In this document: in pieces, positions 1-10,867 of the stretch
Numbering within the stretch: the first letter of the stretch is position 1
Layout: every line of letters begins with the position of its first letter
Assembly (NCBI GenBank): GCA_015501075.1
Contig: JADNYJ010000544.1
Coordinates: 1 to 21,040, forward strand
Source: Gymnopilus junonius
Taxonomy: Eukaryota > Basidiomycota > Agaricomycetes > Agaricales > Galerinaceae
Direction: 5' to 3'
Length of the DNA stretch: 21,040 nt
Notes under the pieces: generated by a model
Told to the model about the DNA's origin: nothing
Database searches by the model: none
The model's input: the letters and a program-made list of their open reading frames with translations, nothing else
Position numbers and translations under genes: made by a program

Positions 1-989
1 CGTCCCGGCTGTTCCTATCGACTGCAGGATAGCACGGCCTATAAATGCACCCAAGAATAACGCGACGGCAGCGATGAGCCTATGGTCTCGTGTTTTGACG
101 AATTGGCGATATTGAAGAGCTTTGGATCGGCCATTAGTTCCACCCACACGGTGGTTAGCACGACTATAGGGCAGCAGCTTTGTATTAGCACCTGACCCTG
201 GATACAAGAAAGAGATAAGAGCGTACTAGTAGTCCCAAACTGCGTATTCAACCTCTTCCCTAGATTCCCCTGCACCCCAAGACTCGCACTCATGAACGCA
301 ACACCAACAAAGCTCACGGCGTTCGTCCATACAGGAAGATCCCTTGCATCGGCAATACTCCCCTGACCCGCCTTCCAGAAAGCAATCGCGCCAGCCATAC
401 TCAGCAGAGCCTGAAGGAAGGTGCCGAAGATGAGCCATAAGCGACGATGCGCTCCGTAGTGGTTGCTGATCCGTCCTACGAAGGCACCGGCGTTGAAAGC
501 GAGTAACGAGCATAGGGCTTGTTGATCTGCTTTGTGGAACGTCAGGTCTCGAGCGCCTGGGGGCCCTTGGAAAAGGCGACCAAGGGCGAGTGCCAGCTGT
601 GGTGATGTTTTTATTAGTTATGTTTAGCAGATTTGAAACATACAACGCACCTGCGCAAAGTTACCAGTCTGAAAACCACACCAGACGAAGATGGCAGAGA
701 AAGATATAGCATCTCTGTAAGAAAATTAGAGAATGAAGATAGCATGATACAAGAATAAGAGTAGAACGTACATGTATCCGGTCATAAAACAATACATCGC
801 CAACGGCGCTGTCGACTTTGCGGGATCGACATCCGCTAAGAGATAATTCCATAGTGATTCTGTGGTCCGCATCATTCCACCATGTTCCACGTCCTTGGTG
901 ACCTGGTTAACGTTACTGGCCACCGTTGACGATGTCGGTGATCGTTCTTTGGTAGGTGAAACCTGGGGCACCTTTTCTGACTCGGCCAT
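1..989 (-). CDS. DUF1275 (YoaK-like) membrane protein, 3'-partial, with a frame break
   Basis: This is an integral membrane protein of the DUF1275/YoaK family, whose biochemical role is unknown to me. Four exons can be read on the minus strand: 989-772, 714-651, 596-227 and 163 to the window edge, with introns beginning GTACGT, GTGCGT and GTACGC. I start at the ATG at 989, since the frame upstream has only a TTG. The N-terminus of about 50 residues is polar and Ser/Thr-rich; then come hydrophobic segments with the family signature, including TGYIDAISF, GFQTGNFAQ, GAFVGRISNHYG, GVQGNLGKRLNTQFGTT and VWVELMADPKLF. Just after PKLFN (about 107-112) the conserved continuation (QFVKTRDHRLIAAVALFLGA) lies in another frame, as if one base were missing; the unshifted frame stops at 39-41. 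The conserved frame stays open to the left edge, so the true C-terminus lies outside. Family assignment is from recognised motifs, not a search. Confidence 0.82.
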
Positions 990-2569
990 TTCGATGCGTC
1001 CCAAAAGTTGTCTCAGACCCTCGTTTCGAAGGATGTAAAGAACGTCAACAACGAGGACGACGTGGAGAAACGAGCCTCGAAGGCTGTTTGGAGGTGAGGG
1101 AAGCGAGAAAGTCGGTGAACGAGAAAAAGTCTTGCGCCGCTATTTGTGGTGTTGCCAAAATCAGGTCTCTTGGCAACTTTTCTGACCAATGGCGACAGAA
1201 CGGATGGCCGCTCGGAGCTCGGGTCCATCGGACCAACAAAATTTCTCTTCAATCTCGTATCACCACTTCATGATTCCTGAATGCTTGGGAATCGCTCGGA
1301 CTGACGTGAACCGCCTCTGTAATGATCTATGGGAACTTCTTTACTCTTTCTAATTTCTCATTTAATATTGAGAAACTTCGCGATTTCTACTTGGCCAAGC
1401 AAGGCTGAACTCTCAAGAAAAATCACGGTATCCAAAAGGCATAAATCAGGCACTCCGCGAGACACCAAAAACAATTCTGCAGGCTAGTCTCAAATCATCA
1501 AATATGGGTCCATTACTCGCAGCCAAGTCCGCTCAAACTACGCAGTGGAATCAAATGCCTCTCATTGCAGCGTAGGCCGCAAGCATGGGATCTTCCATTG
1601 CTCTTCGAGATTTCTTAGACAGAACATGGGCCGCTGGCAGCTGCTGGCTTATGCACGTTGCAACTGGAGAGACGTAATATCGTGATACCAAGGCGCTCAG
1701 CATCACTTGGCTTACACAACTCAAGGAAAGGAAAGGTGGATAACCGCCACTCGATACATTTAGGCCAGGGTTTGAGGCCGAGCTCCGCCAAGATCTACAA
1801 AGGTGGGCAGGCCTGTATCCGCTTTCTCTCACACCCGTCATCCTTGCGCCATCGCCGGCGGGAGCGGTCTAGAAAATATAGAGTACATGCCAAGCAGCCA
1901 AGTAACACTACGCTATCGTCAGAGGAACTCAAGCTCGAATATTGAGGGGTGTCTGAAATTGAGGATCCAAAAGCCAAGGTTCTTAGGCTTGGGCATGTCG
2001 TACCGTCAAGTATCCGACTCAAGGAGCTTGCGCTCTTGGCATTTGTGTAGTACTCTATTCGTGGAACTTGGGCTGTTGGACTTCAATGAATGTGACGAGC
2101 TGGACTCGAAAGAGTTTTCATCAAGTACATCATAATATTACCTCAGGCTGCCAGTGACCCCGGTGGATCCTTCTTATGTGCCAGATACATACTGTGTCAG
2201 AAAAACTGTTTAAAACCCGCTTTTGAATTTTGGACTCGAAAATTTTTTGAACAAACCTCACAGTAAGTAATTTGGACCCCATGCGCTTGTAAATTTACAT
2301 AGCTTTGAGTGGATAACATGGCGGTGCGACTACCTACTAAGATTCCCATTTTTCCGAAAAATACGCCTTTTTGGCTAGCACGCCCTCAACGAGAGTCGTT
2401 AAGAAATCTAAAAATCTCGATATAAGAGGCAGAATATGTTATGTAATAGTCAAAATGGATCGCTGCCTTTGTCCTTACTCGTGACCTAACAAGCGGTCTG
2501 TCACACTCACAGCTCTTTTACGACGACTCTCACCTGGCGTCTAAGCACCACTTACTTAAAAGCGACAAG
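990..2569. other. Intergenic region between DUF1275 and F-box genes
   Basis: This stretch separates the divergently transcribed DUF1275 (-) and F-box (+) genes and should carry both promoters. Several open frames of 60-110 codons overlap each other on both strands around 956-1273 and 1551-2135, but none shows a recognisable domain or a consistent intron pattern. A minus-strand frame at 1795-2022 has a faintly F-box-C-terminus-like composition, which is too weak to call. From about 2200 to 2450 the sequence is AT-rich with short A and T runs, as expected for the F-box promoter. Confidence 0.5.
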
Positions 2570-4244
2570 TTGGCCATCCCATCCACTGGCTCTTTATTAT
2601 CTCTGACCTTTTACCAATTAAATTTAAAGGGCCCGATCTCAGTCCCAGCAACGTGCATCTTCTGCAGCGATTTGAACGAAGCCGGACGTTTCAAACCACA
2701 CCGACCATGCAAGATAGATCCCTACGCCTTGAATAAAAGCGAACAGTGTCAAGCCTGCTTTGAACTAGAACAGGTTGAAATTGAAATCGCAGAAGAAATG
2801 AAAGTCGTGGAGAAACTTTTTGAGCGGCATCGCGAGATTCGGACGAAGATCAACCAGGCTCACGATCATATGGTACAGAAGATACCACTGGAAATTATAT
2901 CCTATATATTTCAGCTCTCCATGCCTCCTCTGCCTTTCGACAATAACTTGAAAAACGTGGCTGCGGCACCTCCAGTGGTTTTAGGTGCTGTCTGCAAAGC
3001 TTGGCGACGTATAACATTGTCTACGCCACGCCTATGGAATCTACTTAAGATTAGGATCTCGGACACTGAATGGGACCCCCAATTTGCAAGAGAAATATGA
3101 CTTTGCTCGAGAGCAACTGGACCGTTGTCGAGGAGTCCCTGTATTGATCGGCTTGTATGCATTCAAGGGCATGCACATTCAGGACCATGACGCCGCCAGC
3201 AATATAATTAAAGACATTGTCCAATGTTCAGACCGCTGGCACGTACTTGATCTGGAGTGTTATAACGACTCTTTCTCCTATTTCGCCGGCCAGGTCCAAT
3301 CCGCTTCCGCTCTCCACACACTGCGCTTGTCCATTCTAGATACGCCACTGGATGACTGTGTTTTGAAATTAGCAAATGCAAGACCAACAGAAGTTGACTT
3401 GTCCAATACTTTATTGAAATCAATCGACATCAACTGGGACCGAGCGACCTCTGTTCGCCTAAGAGGACCTCGACTTAACGAATGCTTCCAGCTCCTCACA
3501 CTAGCACCACAATTGAAACGCTACACCTTATCTGCCATTAGACAACCTGAGGCTGGTCATGCGGCACCCAGTGTCCCTATCACCCATCATGCAATTCAAG
3601 AGCTCATCCTCGAAGATAGCACAAATGATCTAATCCAACTTCTCAACATGATCAGTTTTCCATCATTACAAACTTTGTCCTACGAGGGATGGGACCAACT
3701 AAATCCGGAAGTCTTGCACTTCCTGGCGCGGTCCTCTTGTCTCCTAAGGGAATTGACTATCTCCAAGCCATACTCCATTTTGTACGAGAAGCTTCCGCTA
3801 TTTACCCCTTCACTACGCGAAATTCCATCTCTCCGAAAGTTTGAATGTTTTCCAGAAATAGAAAGTGTTGCAGCAAATGATATATTGGCTCTTCTTGCCG
3901 GTACCTTCACAGAAAATGCCTCCAACCCTCAAGGAGCTTTTCTACCAAACCTTGAGCACTTGAAGATCACTGTATCCCCCTCCAAGGAAATTGAATGGCG
4001 GAACCTTGCGAGAGTTGTTGAATTGCATAACGACTCTCAGAATGCTGGCCGAGGGCTACAAACTGTGAAGATCCACTTCAACGTTCTACAGTCCGATTTT
4101 CAACATGAACGAGATATCGACGAGGACTCTCTTCGTCGTCTGCGGGAAGCCTGGAAATCCGGCTTTGATTTGGAGGTGGGCTCGGCAGTACATACTAATA
4201 GTATCCGGGACTCCCAAGGACTCCCGAGTGAGGTACAACAGTAG
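2570..4244 (+). CDS. F-box protein with cysteine-bearing N-terminus (one frame break)
   Basis: F-box proteins select substrates for SCF ubiquitin ligases by binding Skp1 through the F-box. Counting from 2570, an N-terminal part has paired cysteines (CIFC, residues 29-32, and CQAC, 60-63), then a charged helix likely to form a coiled coil (about 65-103), then the F-box (PLEIISYIFQLSMP from 106, ending near TPRLWNLLKI). The downstream part of some 380 residues is leucine-rich with LRR-like spacing, typical of the large F-box families of Agaricomycetes. The frame from 2570 ends at 3100, while the continuation (EKYDFAREQLDRCRG) runs in another frame to 4244; the switch falls at a run of five C at 3076-3080, where four C would give one frame. 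The 5' end is unresolved: 2570 is a TTG, the first in-frame ATG is at 2798 after the cysteine region, and an upstream exon is possible. The substrate is unknown. Confidence 0.75.
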
Positions 4245-4446
4245 CACGGAATCCATCAAGTTCCGAACTGGTGCTATTCTTGTCTGGGGGATGCATTCAG
4301 TAGATTTCCATTCCAGAAATGACCATTTGTGAAAGTTTGAGAAACAAAAGCATTGCAATATTTCTTTGTTTTGAATTTACTCGTTGATGGTGGGAGGAAA
4401 AACAACAAGAAACTTTCGCCTCTAATCTTACCCTTCATCTTAAGCT

Positions 4447-6381
4447 TCACCCAGGCCGATCGAAATTATTATCAAGCACCACTCTTGCTCTGGTCTTCCC
4501 TCCTTCAAGCCTGATCCAAGTCTCAACGCCCGCCGTCGGATCAGGGGAGTTGAAGACGATGTTGCGTACGCCGTGGCCCCAGCCATCGCTGCTGTAGCCA
4601 CCATATCTAAGAAAGACAATGTGAGGAATTTGTTAAGCATTTGACGAATCAATGGAAAAAATCTACTGTACATACCCAGAATGCTTGTCGAAGCAGAATA
4701 TAACATCCTTGGTCGGCTCTCGAACGCACCATTCATTGCCATGATCTGTAAGTCGAAATCAGATGTAAACGTCATAATGGCATCTAGGAATAATTTGTGT
4801 TTACCATGTCCAGAGATAACCGCGTGGAGATTCTTAATATTCAAGTTTAGGGCATCCCAGAATGGGTGGTCGTTTCCGGAGTCAGTGGATCCGTCGACGT
4901 TACTGGAGTCCTGCACGGATCCGTCGCCCAAGAAATCGGCTGTTGGTGAACAAAAAAAAAGGGGAATAAAAATCAAAAATAAGAAGAGAGAAGGAAATGG
5001 CACCAGGCAAACAGAAAACTGACCATTCAATCCTTCGCTCACGTTTGGGTTAAGCCCGGCCTGGAGGACTTGAATGGAGTGACTGTAAATCCCGTAATTT
5101 GGAAGGGTTTTTTTATCAGTTCGTTTGGTAATCCAGTCAGTAAGTTTTAGACTTACGGAGGGATATGAACAAAAGCAATAGCTGCTCGGGAATCAGCAGG
5201 ACCCACGAAGCTTCCATGGCCTTAGATTCACTTTCGATCCAGCCTGCGACGCTTGAGTCGACCCAGTCTGGGAGTGGGACGGGATTCGGGTTCGGAGAGA
5301 CGCCACCTACCATTTTTTTAGAGAAAAAAAGAGCAGGATATGAGGTTAAAGTGTTTGGATGGGAAGGCGCTACTTGGTAAAGGGACGGACCTCGAGAATC
5401 GAAGAACCAGAGAACTAGTATGGGAGTTTGATCTAAAAGATTCATTTTTCGTCAGATAGCTCAGCATAGCAGTGAGCAGACCAAAATTTACCTTCCTTGT
5501 TCCGGAATATCTAGCGTCATAGAACAGGCTTTTCAGCTCAAGAAATCGATGGTGTGAAAAGGTGAATAAAACACACAGGGACCCAGTAATTTCCTGGACC
5601 TTCAACACCACCAACACCAGGCGGAGCCAACCGGGTATAACTCAGAGGAGCGACCTGAAGCTCGCGTTTGATTTCTTGTTCATGAGTTATATTGGCTTGA
5701 TTGTCGTGGTTCTGGATATATAGTGCATGTCAGTTTAGGAAACTTCACAATGGTCCAAGGAGAGGAGGTAAACTTAGACACTACTTACACCGTAAGAGGA
5801 AGAGAAAGGGATCTTGGCCTTGTTCAAAGGTGCGACTATCTCATCAATCAGTTTGGTTGCATTCTGGCTGAAAGTATCTAGTAAAAGAACGCGGTTCAAC
5901 ATATGCCTTCGTATAGGTATAAACTAAGCTCACTTTCTCCAGTGATCAAGTCCCCATTCAAAACGCTACCAAAAGCTTTTTGTCAGTAACCGTAACGTAT
6001 TCGTACTGCGTATTTCTACATGCCACTCACACATAATCAGGGTTCTCCTCCCCCAACACCAAATTCATCAGAATGGTGCTATTCACGTCCTGCTGCGGGC
6101 CCCACACATCCCATGGGTTCTCTCCGAAATGGAGGTCGGAGAAAACGGTAATTTTGAAGGTGCCATCAGGGCGGAACGTTAAACGGGGCTTTGTTGGGTA
6201 TGGGTTGAGAACGGATTGACTTGATTGGTCTCCTAGACGAAATGAATAAAAAACAAGTTAATATAACGAGTGAATCCTAAGACTTACGACGGAAAGGTAT
6301 TGCTAGAACATATATCTGAGAGTGAAGCACTAGGCTTACAAGCGTAGTAAACCAAAGACTCCTCAGCTGGAACAAAACCAT
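4447..6381 (-). CDS. Secreted calcineurin-like metallophosphoesterase (12 exons, one frame break)
   Basis: This predicted hydrolase of phosphate esters belongs to the calcineurin-like (Metallophos) superfamily; its substrate is unknown. Exons, minus strand: 6381-6288, 6232-6031, 5965-5934, 5877-5789, 5711-5577, 5510-5492, 5432-5391, 5306-5157, 5082-5024, 4939-4805, 4745-4676 and 4606-4447; all introns are GT..AG and phases agree. The product would be about 395 residues. Residues 1-27 form a signal peptide, suggesting secretion or a vacuolar route. The metal-binding motifs are all present: DLH (64-66), GDLITGEN (103-110), GNHD (139-142) and GHDHGN (318-323). The conserved WFFDSRGG and HIPPH blocks are also visible, as is a C-terminal GWGHGVRNIVFNSPD block. 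In exon 8 the frame breaks at 5202-5204: one more G is needed between EASW and GPADSRAA. The gene converges with the F-box gene 200 bases away and diverges from fimbrin. Dcr2-like phosphatases are the nearest relatives I can suggest. Confidence 0.88.
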
Positions 6382-6704
6382 CTTGCTGATGAACTGCAAG
6401 AAAGAGGCCTGGCAAAGAACAGAACGCTTCGAGAAGGCAATGGTGTTAAATAGGATACAGTGCGATGTAAGCAAGTCATTATGTTGATCTTCTTTGCCAT
6501 GCTGAACTGTACAAAATCTAAATAGAGCAAGCAGTGGAGGCTTTTTAGAAGTTCGTGTTCTGAAGTTACTGATGCACGTGCGTGGTGCGGGCGGGATTCG
6601 GGCTCCGTTTGACGGCCCGACAGTGCCAAATCGGCCAGAAGGTCGATGTGACATTGGTGACCGACTCCCTCTTCATCACTATCATTGTCGTCAGACAGGT
6701 CCAT
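6363..6704 (-). other. Small acidic ORF upstream of and overlapping the phosphoesterase start
   Basis: An ATG at 6704 opens a frame of 113 codons on the same strand as the phosphoesterase. It runs past that gene's start codon at 6381 and is preceded directly by an in-frame TAG. The first 15 residues are strongly acidic (MDLSDDNDSDEEG), and the next 45 look protein-like in composition, but I recognise no family. It could be an upstream ORF in the phosphoesterase leader, a first exon of a separate gene, or a chance frame. The overlap with the signal-peptide exon in a different frame argues that at least the last part is not coding. Confidence 0.2.
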
Positions 6705-7566
6705 GGGTTCCCTGCGCTGCTAGACGCGTCGAACGCGTTTATTTCTCATTACTCTAACTGTCCCTTATTCTCTTTGATTAACCCAGATCTCAAATATAGG
6801 AACCAACGTTATTGTCTGCAATAAAGTTTCGTTTCGCCGTTTCAAAATCACTAGAGAAAGGAGAGTTGGCCATCAGAGTCAACAGCAGAATACTTTTCCA
6901 CGCAACTAGTTATAGCATGCGCGTTTTAGGCTTGACCTCGAAAGTCAAGAAAAGCCCTCAACAAAAAGTGCACATTGAAATTTAATATCTTACTCTAGTA
7001 TGCTGCTCGTCAGATCGGTGATATAATTCGACGCGTTCTAGGACGATCCTTCTCCGTTATTGGCGAGTTTTTGCTTGCTACTGATATTTTTTTGTTTTAT
7101 TGATGGTGATCCCAAATTGCAGTAGCACCTTATTTATTGTTATCCCGTGGAACTCAATGTCCAGTCGTTAAACTTCCTTTGTTTCAATCTTGAATATGGA
7201 CAGCCTGACAGGCGGTGACATGGCAACTCTGGAAGGTTCATGGGCTAGTCAACATAAAAATTACGCAGCTGGGTCAAAATGAACCATACTGTGCATCATT
7301 CACTCTGACCGTACTGCCACTGCGCGACGCCAAGAAACCCTGCGCATGGCAGTGCCAACCACAAGTCTGTAGTATATATACTAACCTGAGCACCCAGATC
7401 TGCCTTCAAATTCCTTCGTCCCCCATTGCTTGAAGGTCGTCCAAGACGTTCAGGACGTCATAGCCCAGAGCACAGCCACTTTCCCAAACAAGATAAGATC
7501 GGCGCAATCGGAGACAAATCGCAACATTGCTGAGCACACCTCAACGCTTTCTCCTAAACACCCATC
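6382..7566. other. Shared upstream region of phosphoesterase and fimbrin
   Basis: This 1.2 kb divergent intergenic stretch should hold the promoters of the phosphoesterase (-) and fimbrin (+). Apart from the acidic minus-strand frame at 6363-6704, it has only short overlapping open frames without recognisable domains. An AATAAA occurs on the plus strand at about 6820-6826, with no obvious gene before it. A TATA-like run lies at 7373-7382, listed separately. Confidence 0.5.
7373..7382 (+). promoter_or_regulatory. TATA-like element upstream of fimbrin
   Basis: The sequence AGTATATATACT is a perfect TA-rich palindrome about 185 bases before the fimbrin start codon. It is placed plausibly for a core promoter with a leader of about 150 bases. 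This is inferred from sequence and distance only. Confidence 0.3.
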
Positions 7567-9908
7567 ATGGAGGCCTTCAAACTGCAAAAAAAGTACCCTG
7601 AGGTATCTCGGGATGAAATGTTTGATCTCATTAATCGATTCAAGTACGTTTAGTCTTTTCACGAAAGGTTATCAGTGCTCATCAACCCTGAACACGTTAG
7701 TAACCTGCATACCGATACCCCAGGGAGGGTAGACAAGTCTGCGGTATTGCATGCTCTGCAAGCTAGTGGGCAGTCGTACGATGTTGCAAGAGAGACGCTG
7801 AAACATGTCAGCGTCGATGCTAGTGGAAAGGTCGAGTTGGACGATTGGGTCGAGGTATGCGCAGCATCGTTAGCGGAGTACCCGGTTTTGACTCACTTTC
7901 CGCAGCTCAACGTCAAGCTGCGCTCGCATGAGAAGTCGGCCATTACCACGAAGGCGGGCAAGGTTACTGTGCAGGGATCTAATGCGAATGTTAGCCATAC
8001 GATCAATGAAGATGAGAGAGCGGAATTCACGAATCACATAAACTTGGTACGCGCCCCGATATCTCGATCGCTATTGGCAATTTACACAACGCGCTCTACA
8101 GGTTATCGAAAACGATCAAGATGTCAGAGATCGCTACCCCATCCCAACCGACACAATGCAGCTCTTTGACGAATGCAAAGACGGTCTCATCCTCTCCAAG
8201 CTCATCAACGACTCCGTCCCGGACACCATCGACACCCGTGTGCTCAACAAGCCTTCAGCACGGAAACCCCTTAACGCCTTCCAAATCACTGAGAACAACA
8301 ACATTGTTATCACCTCCTCCAAGGGTATTGGGTGCTCTGTTGTCAACATTGGCTCTTCGGATATCTCGGATGGCAGGGAGCATTTGATTTTGGGTCTGAT
8401 TTGGCAGATCATTAGGAGGGGTTTGTTGGCGCAGGTCGATATCAAGCTTCACCCGGAGCTTTACAGGCTTTGTGAAGAGGACGAGACTATCGATGATCTA
8501 TTGAGGCTCACCCCTGATCAGATTTTGCTGAGATGGTTCAATTATCATCTCAAGGCTGCTGGATGGAAACGCAGGTGAGTTTGCTTTTCTGCAGGAACGT
8601 GGACATCATACTGACCATTTCCTTGCGCATCAGGGTGAACAACTTCAGTCGCGACGTTTCAGACGGCGAGAACTACACTATCCTCCTCAATCAACTTAAA
8701 CCCGACCAATGCTCCCGTGCACCCCTCCAAACACGCGATGTCCGCCAACGAGCAGAACAAGTGCTGCAAAACGCAGACAGGATTGGCTGCAGAAAGTACC
8801 TCACCCCATCTTCCCTCGTCTCAGGCAACCCCCGTCTGAATCTGGCCTTTGTCGCGAACCTGTTCAACACCCATCCTGGGCTTGAGCCACTGGATGAGCA
8901 AGAAGCGAAGGATTATGGCGCCGTCGAGGACTTCGATGCGGAGGGCGAGAGGGAGGCGAGAGTGTTCACGCTTTGGCTTAACTCGTTGGGTGTCGAGCCG
9001 GGTGTATTTAACCTGTTTGAGAATCTCAGGGATGGGTTGATCATTATCCAGGCCTTTGACAAAATTGTGCCTGGCAGCGTCGTCTGGCGGCGCGTCTCAA
9101 AGCCCAAGGAGGGTGCTGGTCCGGCATCATACGCGAGTGGTGGTGCGGATGACGATGAAGGAGCAGATATTGGTGTTACACCTAACCAGAGCACGTTGTC
9201 GAGGTTCAAAGCTGTGGAGAACACGAATTACGCTGTGGATCTCGCTAGGCAGAATGGGCTACACATGGTGGGTATCCAAGGGGCGGATATTGTCGATGCG
9301 AAGAAGACGTTGGTGCTTGGGTTGGTTTGGCAGCTAATGAGGTGAGCTGGTTGACTCATCGCCCATACTCATAATCAAATTTATTAATTGACTACTTTTT
9401 TTCAGATTGAACATCACGAAAACCCTCTCATCACTTTCCAAGACCGGGCGGGCCCATGACAGATCAAGACATGCTTAAATGGGCCAACCAGACCGCTCAA
9501 CATGCCAAACCTTCCGTGAGAACCTATCAGGTCGTTCAAGGATCCTTCAATCACTACAGGGTTGTTCTTCTTGGATTTGTTGGACGCGATTAGGCCAGGG
9601 ATCGTGGACCCCAATCTTGTTATCCCTGTTGCGGACAATGGTGATTATGAGGAAAGGAGGGCGAATGGTAAGCATTTTCTTTTTCTCTAATTATCGTGAC
9701 TAGGTCGATTTATTCCATCATATATCTAGCTAAACTTGCCATCTCTATCGCGAGAAAGATGAATGCGCTTATATTTTTTAGTACCAGAGGACATTGTTGA
9801 TGTGCGGCCTCGCCTCGTAAGTCCCGCGTATTTAGTCTTTTTTCTGTTTCTGATAAAAAAAATCAGATTCTTACATTTGTTGGAAGTCTGATGGCTATTG
9901 CCCAGTAA
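7567..9908 (+). CDS. SAC6: Fimbrin (plastin), actin-bundling protein (7 exons; three frame breaks near the 3' end)
   Basis: Fimbrin cross-links actin filaments through two tandem pairs of calponin-homology (CH) domains, in actin patches and cables. Exons: 7567-7643, 7701-8046, 8102-8574, 8634-9341, 9406-9667, 9730-9816 and 9867-9908; phases agree once the breaks are allowed for. The product is about 663 residues, the usual fungal size. Residues 1-110 are an EF-hand-like region with degenerate loops (near 29-40 and 63-74, lacking the first Asp), so calcium binding is unlikely. CH1 is at about 140-255, CH2 280-385, CH3 400-515 and CH4 540-655. CH3 contains an unusual Gly/Ala/Asp-rich insert at about 454-484. 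The first 534 codons are intact. Breaks lie at 9446-9448 (GGG, one base too many), about 9523-9525 (one extra or two missing) and 9774-9779 (six T, five expected). The C-terminus (ILTFVGSLMAIAQ) is in the last exon. Confidence 0.93.
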
Positions 9909-10800
9909 GCATTACTACGAAGTATAGGAGCGGGATGGAAGATGTTAAATGTTAAATGTCAATGATTTCAATCATTCTCTCGGGACGTTCTTATTTTTTC
10001 TTTCCTCTCTCCATTCTCTTGTTTTCTTGTCTACTTTACTTGAAGGTGAATATTTGTTTTAAAACTAGCGTAACTTTTGCCCATACTACTCCATAGCTGA
10101 AATTTGAGAGCTGTTTGTACAATGTAAGAGTGGCGTCATGTAATCTACTTGAGAATGTAATCTAGAGCGAATCATTGATATTGCAGACACTACAGATGCG
10201 TCTTTAAATTCATTACTTAAATGTTCCGAATTCCAGCTGATAACTCGTTGTCATTGTGAGCTTGGACGTCGTGTCCGAAGTACATTATCCATTAATGTAT
10301 TCATAGGGCAGGAGTTGCTAGCTTTGGTATTGCGGCCCAGAGTCGGAGAACGTCATATCCCGCTGCTTCTTGGCTGCTTCTCTTGCCACGGCTTCGAATA
10401 AATAGGACCAGCAGGGTGTAAACTTTAAAGACGGACACTCAATGACACTCATCAACAAGTCATCTGTGCGTATATGATACCTCACTTGATTGACGGCTTG
10501 AAGGCATGCCTTCAAGTTGGCGGCCACCTCGGAGGAAGAGGAGTGCTGAGTAGCTGTTAAAGTGGAACTGAATAGAAAGAATCTATTGGAGCTTCATCAA
10601 TTTTTATGTAGTGGTCATAAATCGGGATATAAGATGCGTTCTAGAGTATTCTTGATTTAGCGCGATAGAGAAAGGCCCACTCAATTAGCATTCTTCAGGT
10701 CATGAGGGGCATTAGACTGGGAAGGCAAGTATCTGCAATGACTGATAGACGGCATGGAAGTGCATAGCAATATGCCGAAGTATACATACATCAGCAAGTC
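9909..10800. other. Region 3' of fimbrin
   Basis: This stretch holds the fimbrin 3' untranslated region (T-rich from about 9980) and AT-rich intergenic DNA up to the inverted-repeat element. The only coding-like piece is the small minus-strand frame at 10318-10527, described separately. A short inverted repeat (TACATTA..TAATGTA) lies near 10282-10302. I see nothing else to name. Confidence 0.5.
10318..10527 (-). other. Possible small exon, unknown
   Basis: A minus-strand frame gives about 69 residues ending SDSGPQYQS, with a protein-like composition (LKACLQAVNQ, YLFEAVAREAAKKQRD). It has no good ATG: it opens with GTG at 10527, and the open frame continues upstream to a plausible acceptor (TTTCTATTCAG) near 10570. 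It could be the last exon of a small gene or a remnant; I found no convincing upstream exon. No family is recognised. Confidence 0.2.
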
Positions 10801-10820
10801 AACAATTTACTTTTCCGCTT
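10801..10820 (+). repeat. Left terminal inverted repeat
   Basis: These twenty bases pair with 11885-11906 on the opposite strand: a 14-base block (AACAATTTACTTTT) followed by CCGCTT, interrupted only by a two-base gap in the T run. Confidence 0.6.
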
Positions 10821-10828
10821 TTTGTTGT

Positions 10829-10867
10829 TTTTTGACTTTTTGGATGGCACCAAAAAGCTGTCAAAAA
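10829..10867. repeat. Subterminal hairpin
   Basis: The arms TTTTTGACTTTTTGG (10829-10843) and CCAAAAA-gct-GTCAAAAA (10850-10867) can fold back around a six-base loop with one three-base bulge. It sits just inside the left terminal repeat and may be a transposase-binding or foldback structure. Confidence 0.5.

Noticed and set aside
1551..2135. Overlapping open frames on both strands between the first two genes, one with a weak F-box-tail-like look (1795-2022, minus)
   Set aside because: They overlap each other, lack good ATG starts or splice structure and show no motif that would set one strand apart.
7236..7252. Shared word GGGCTAGTCAAC here and near 12689 as a dispersed repeat
   Set aside because: A match of about 12-13 bases is expected by chance in 21 kb and the flanks do not align.
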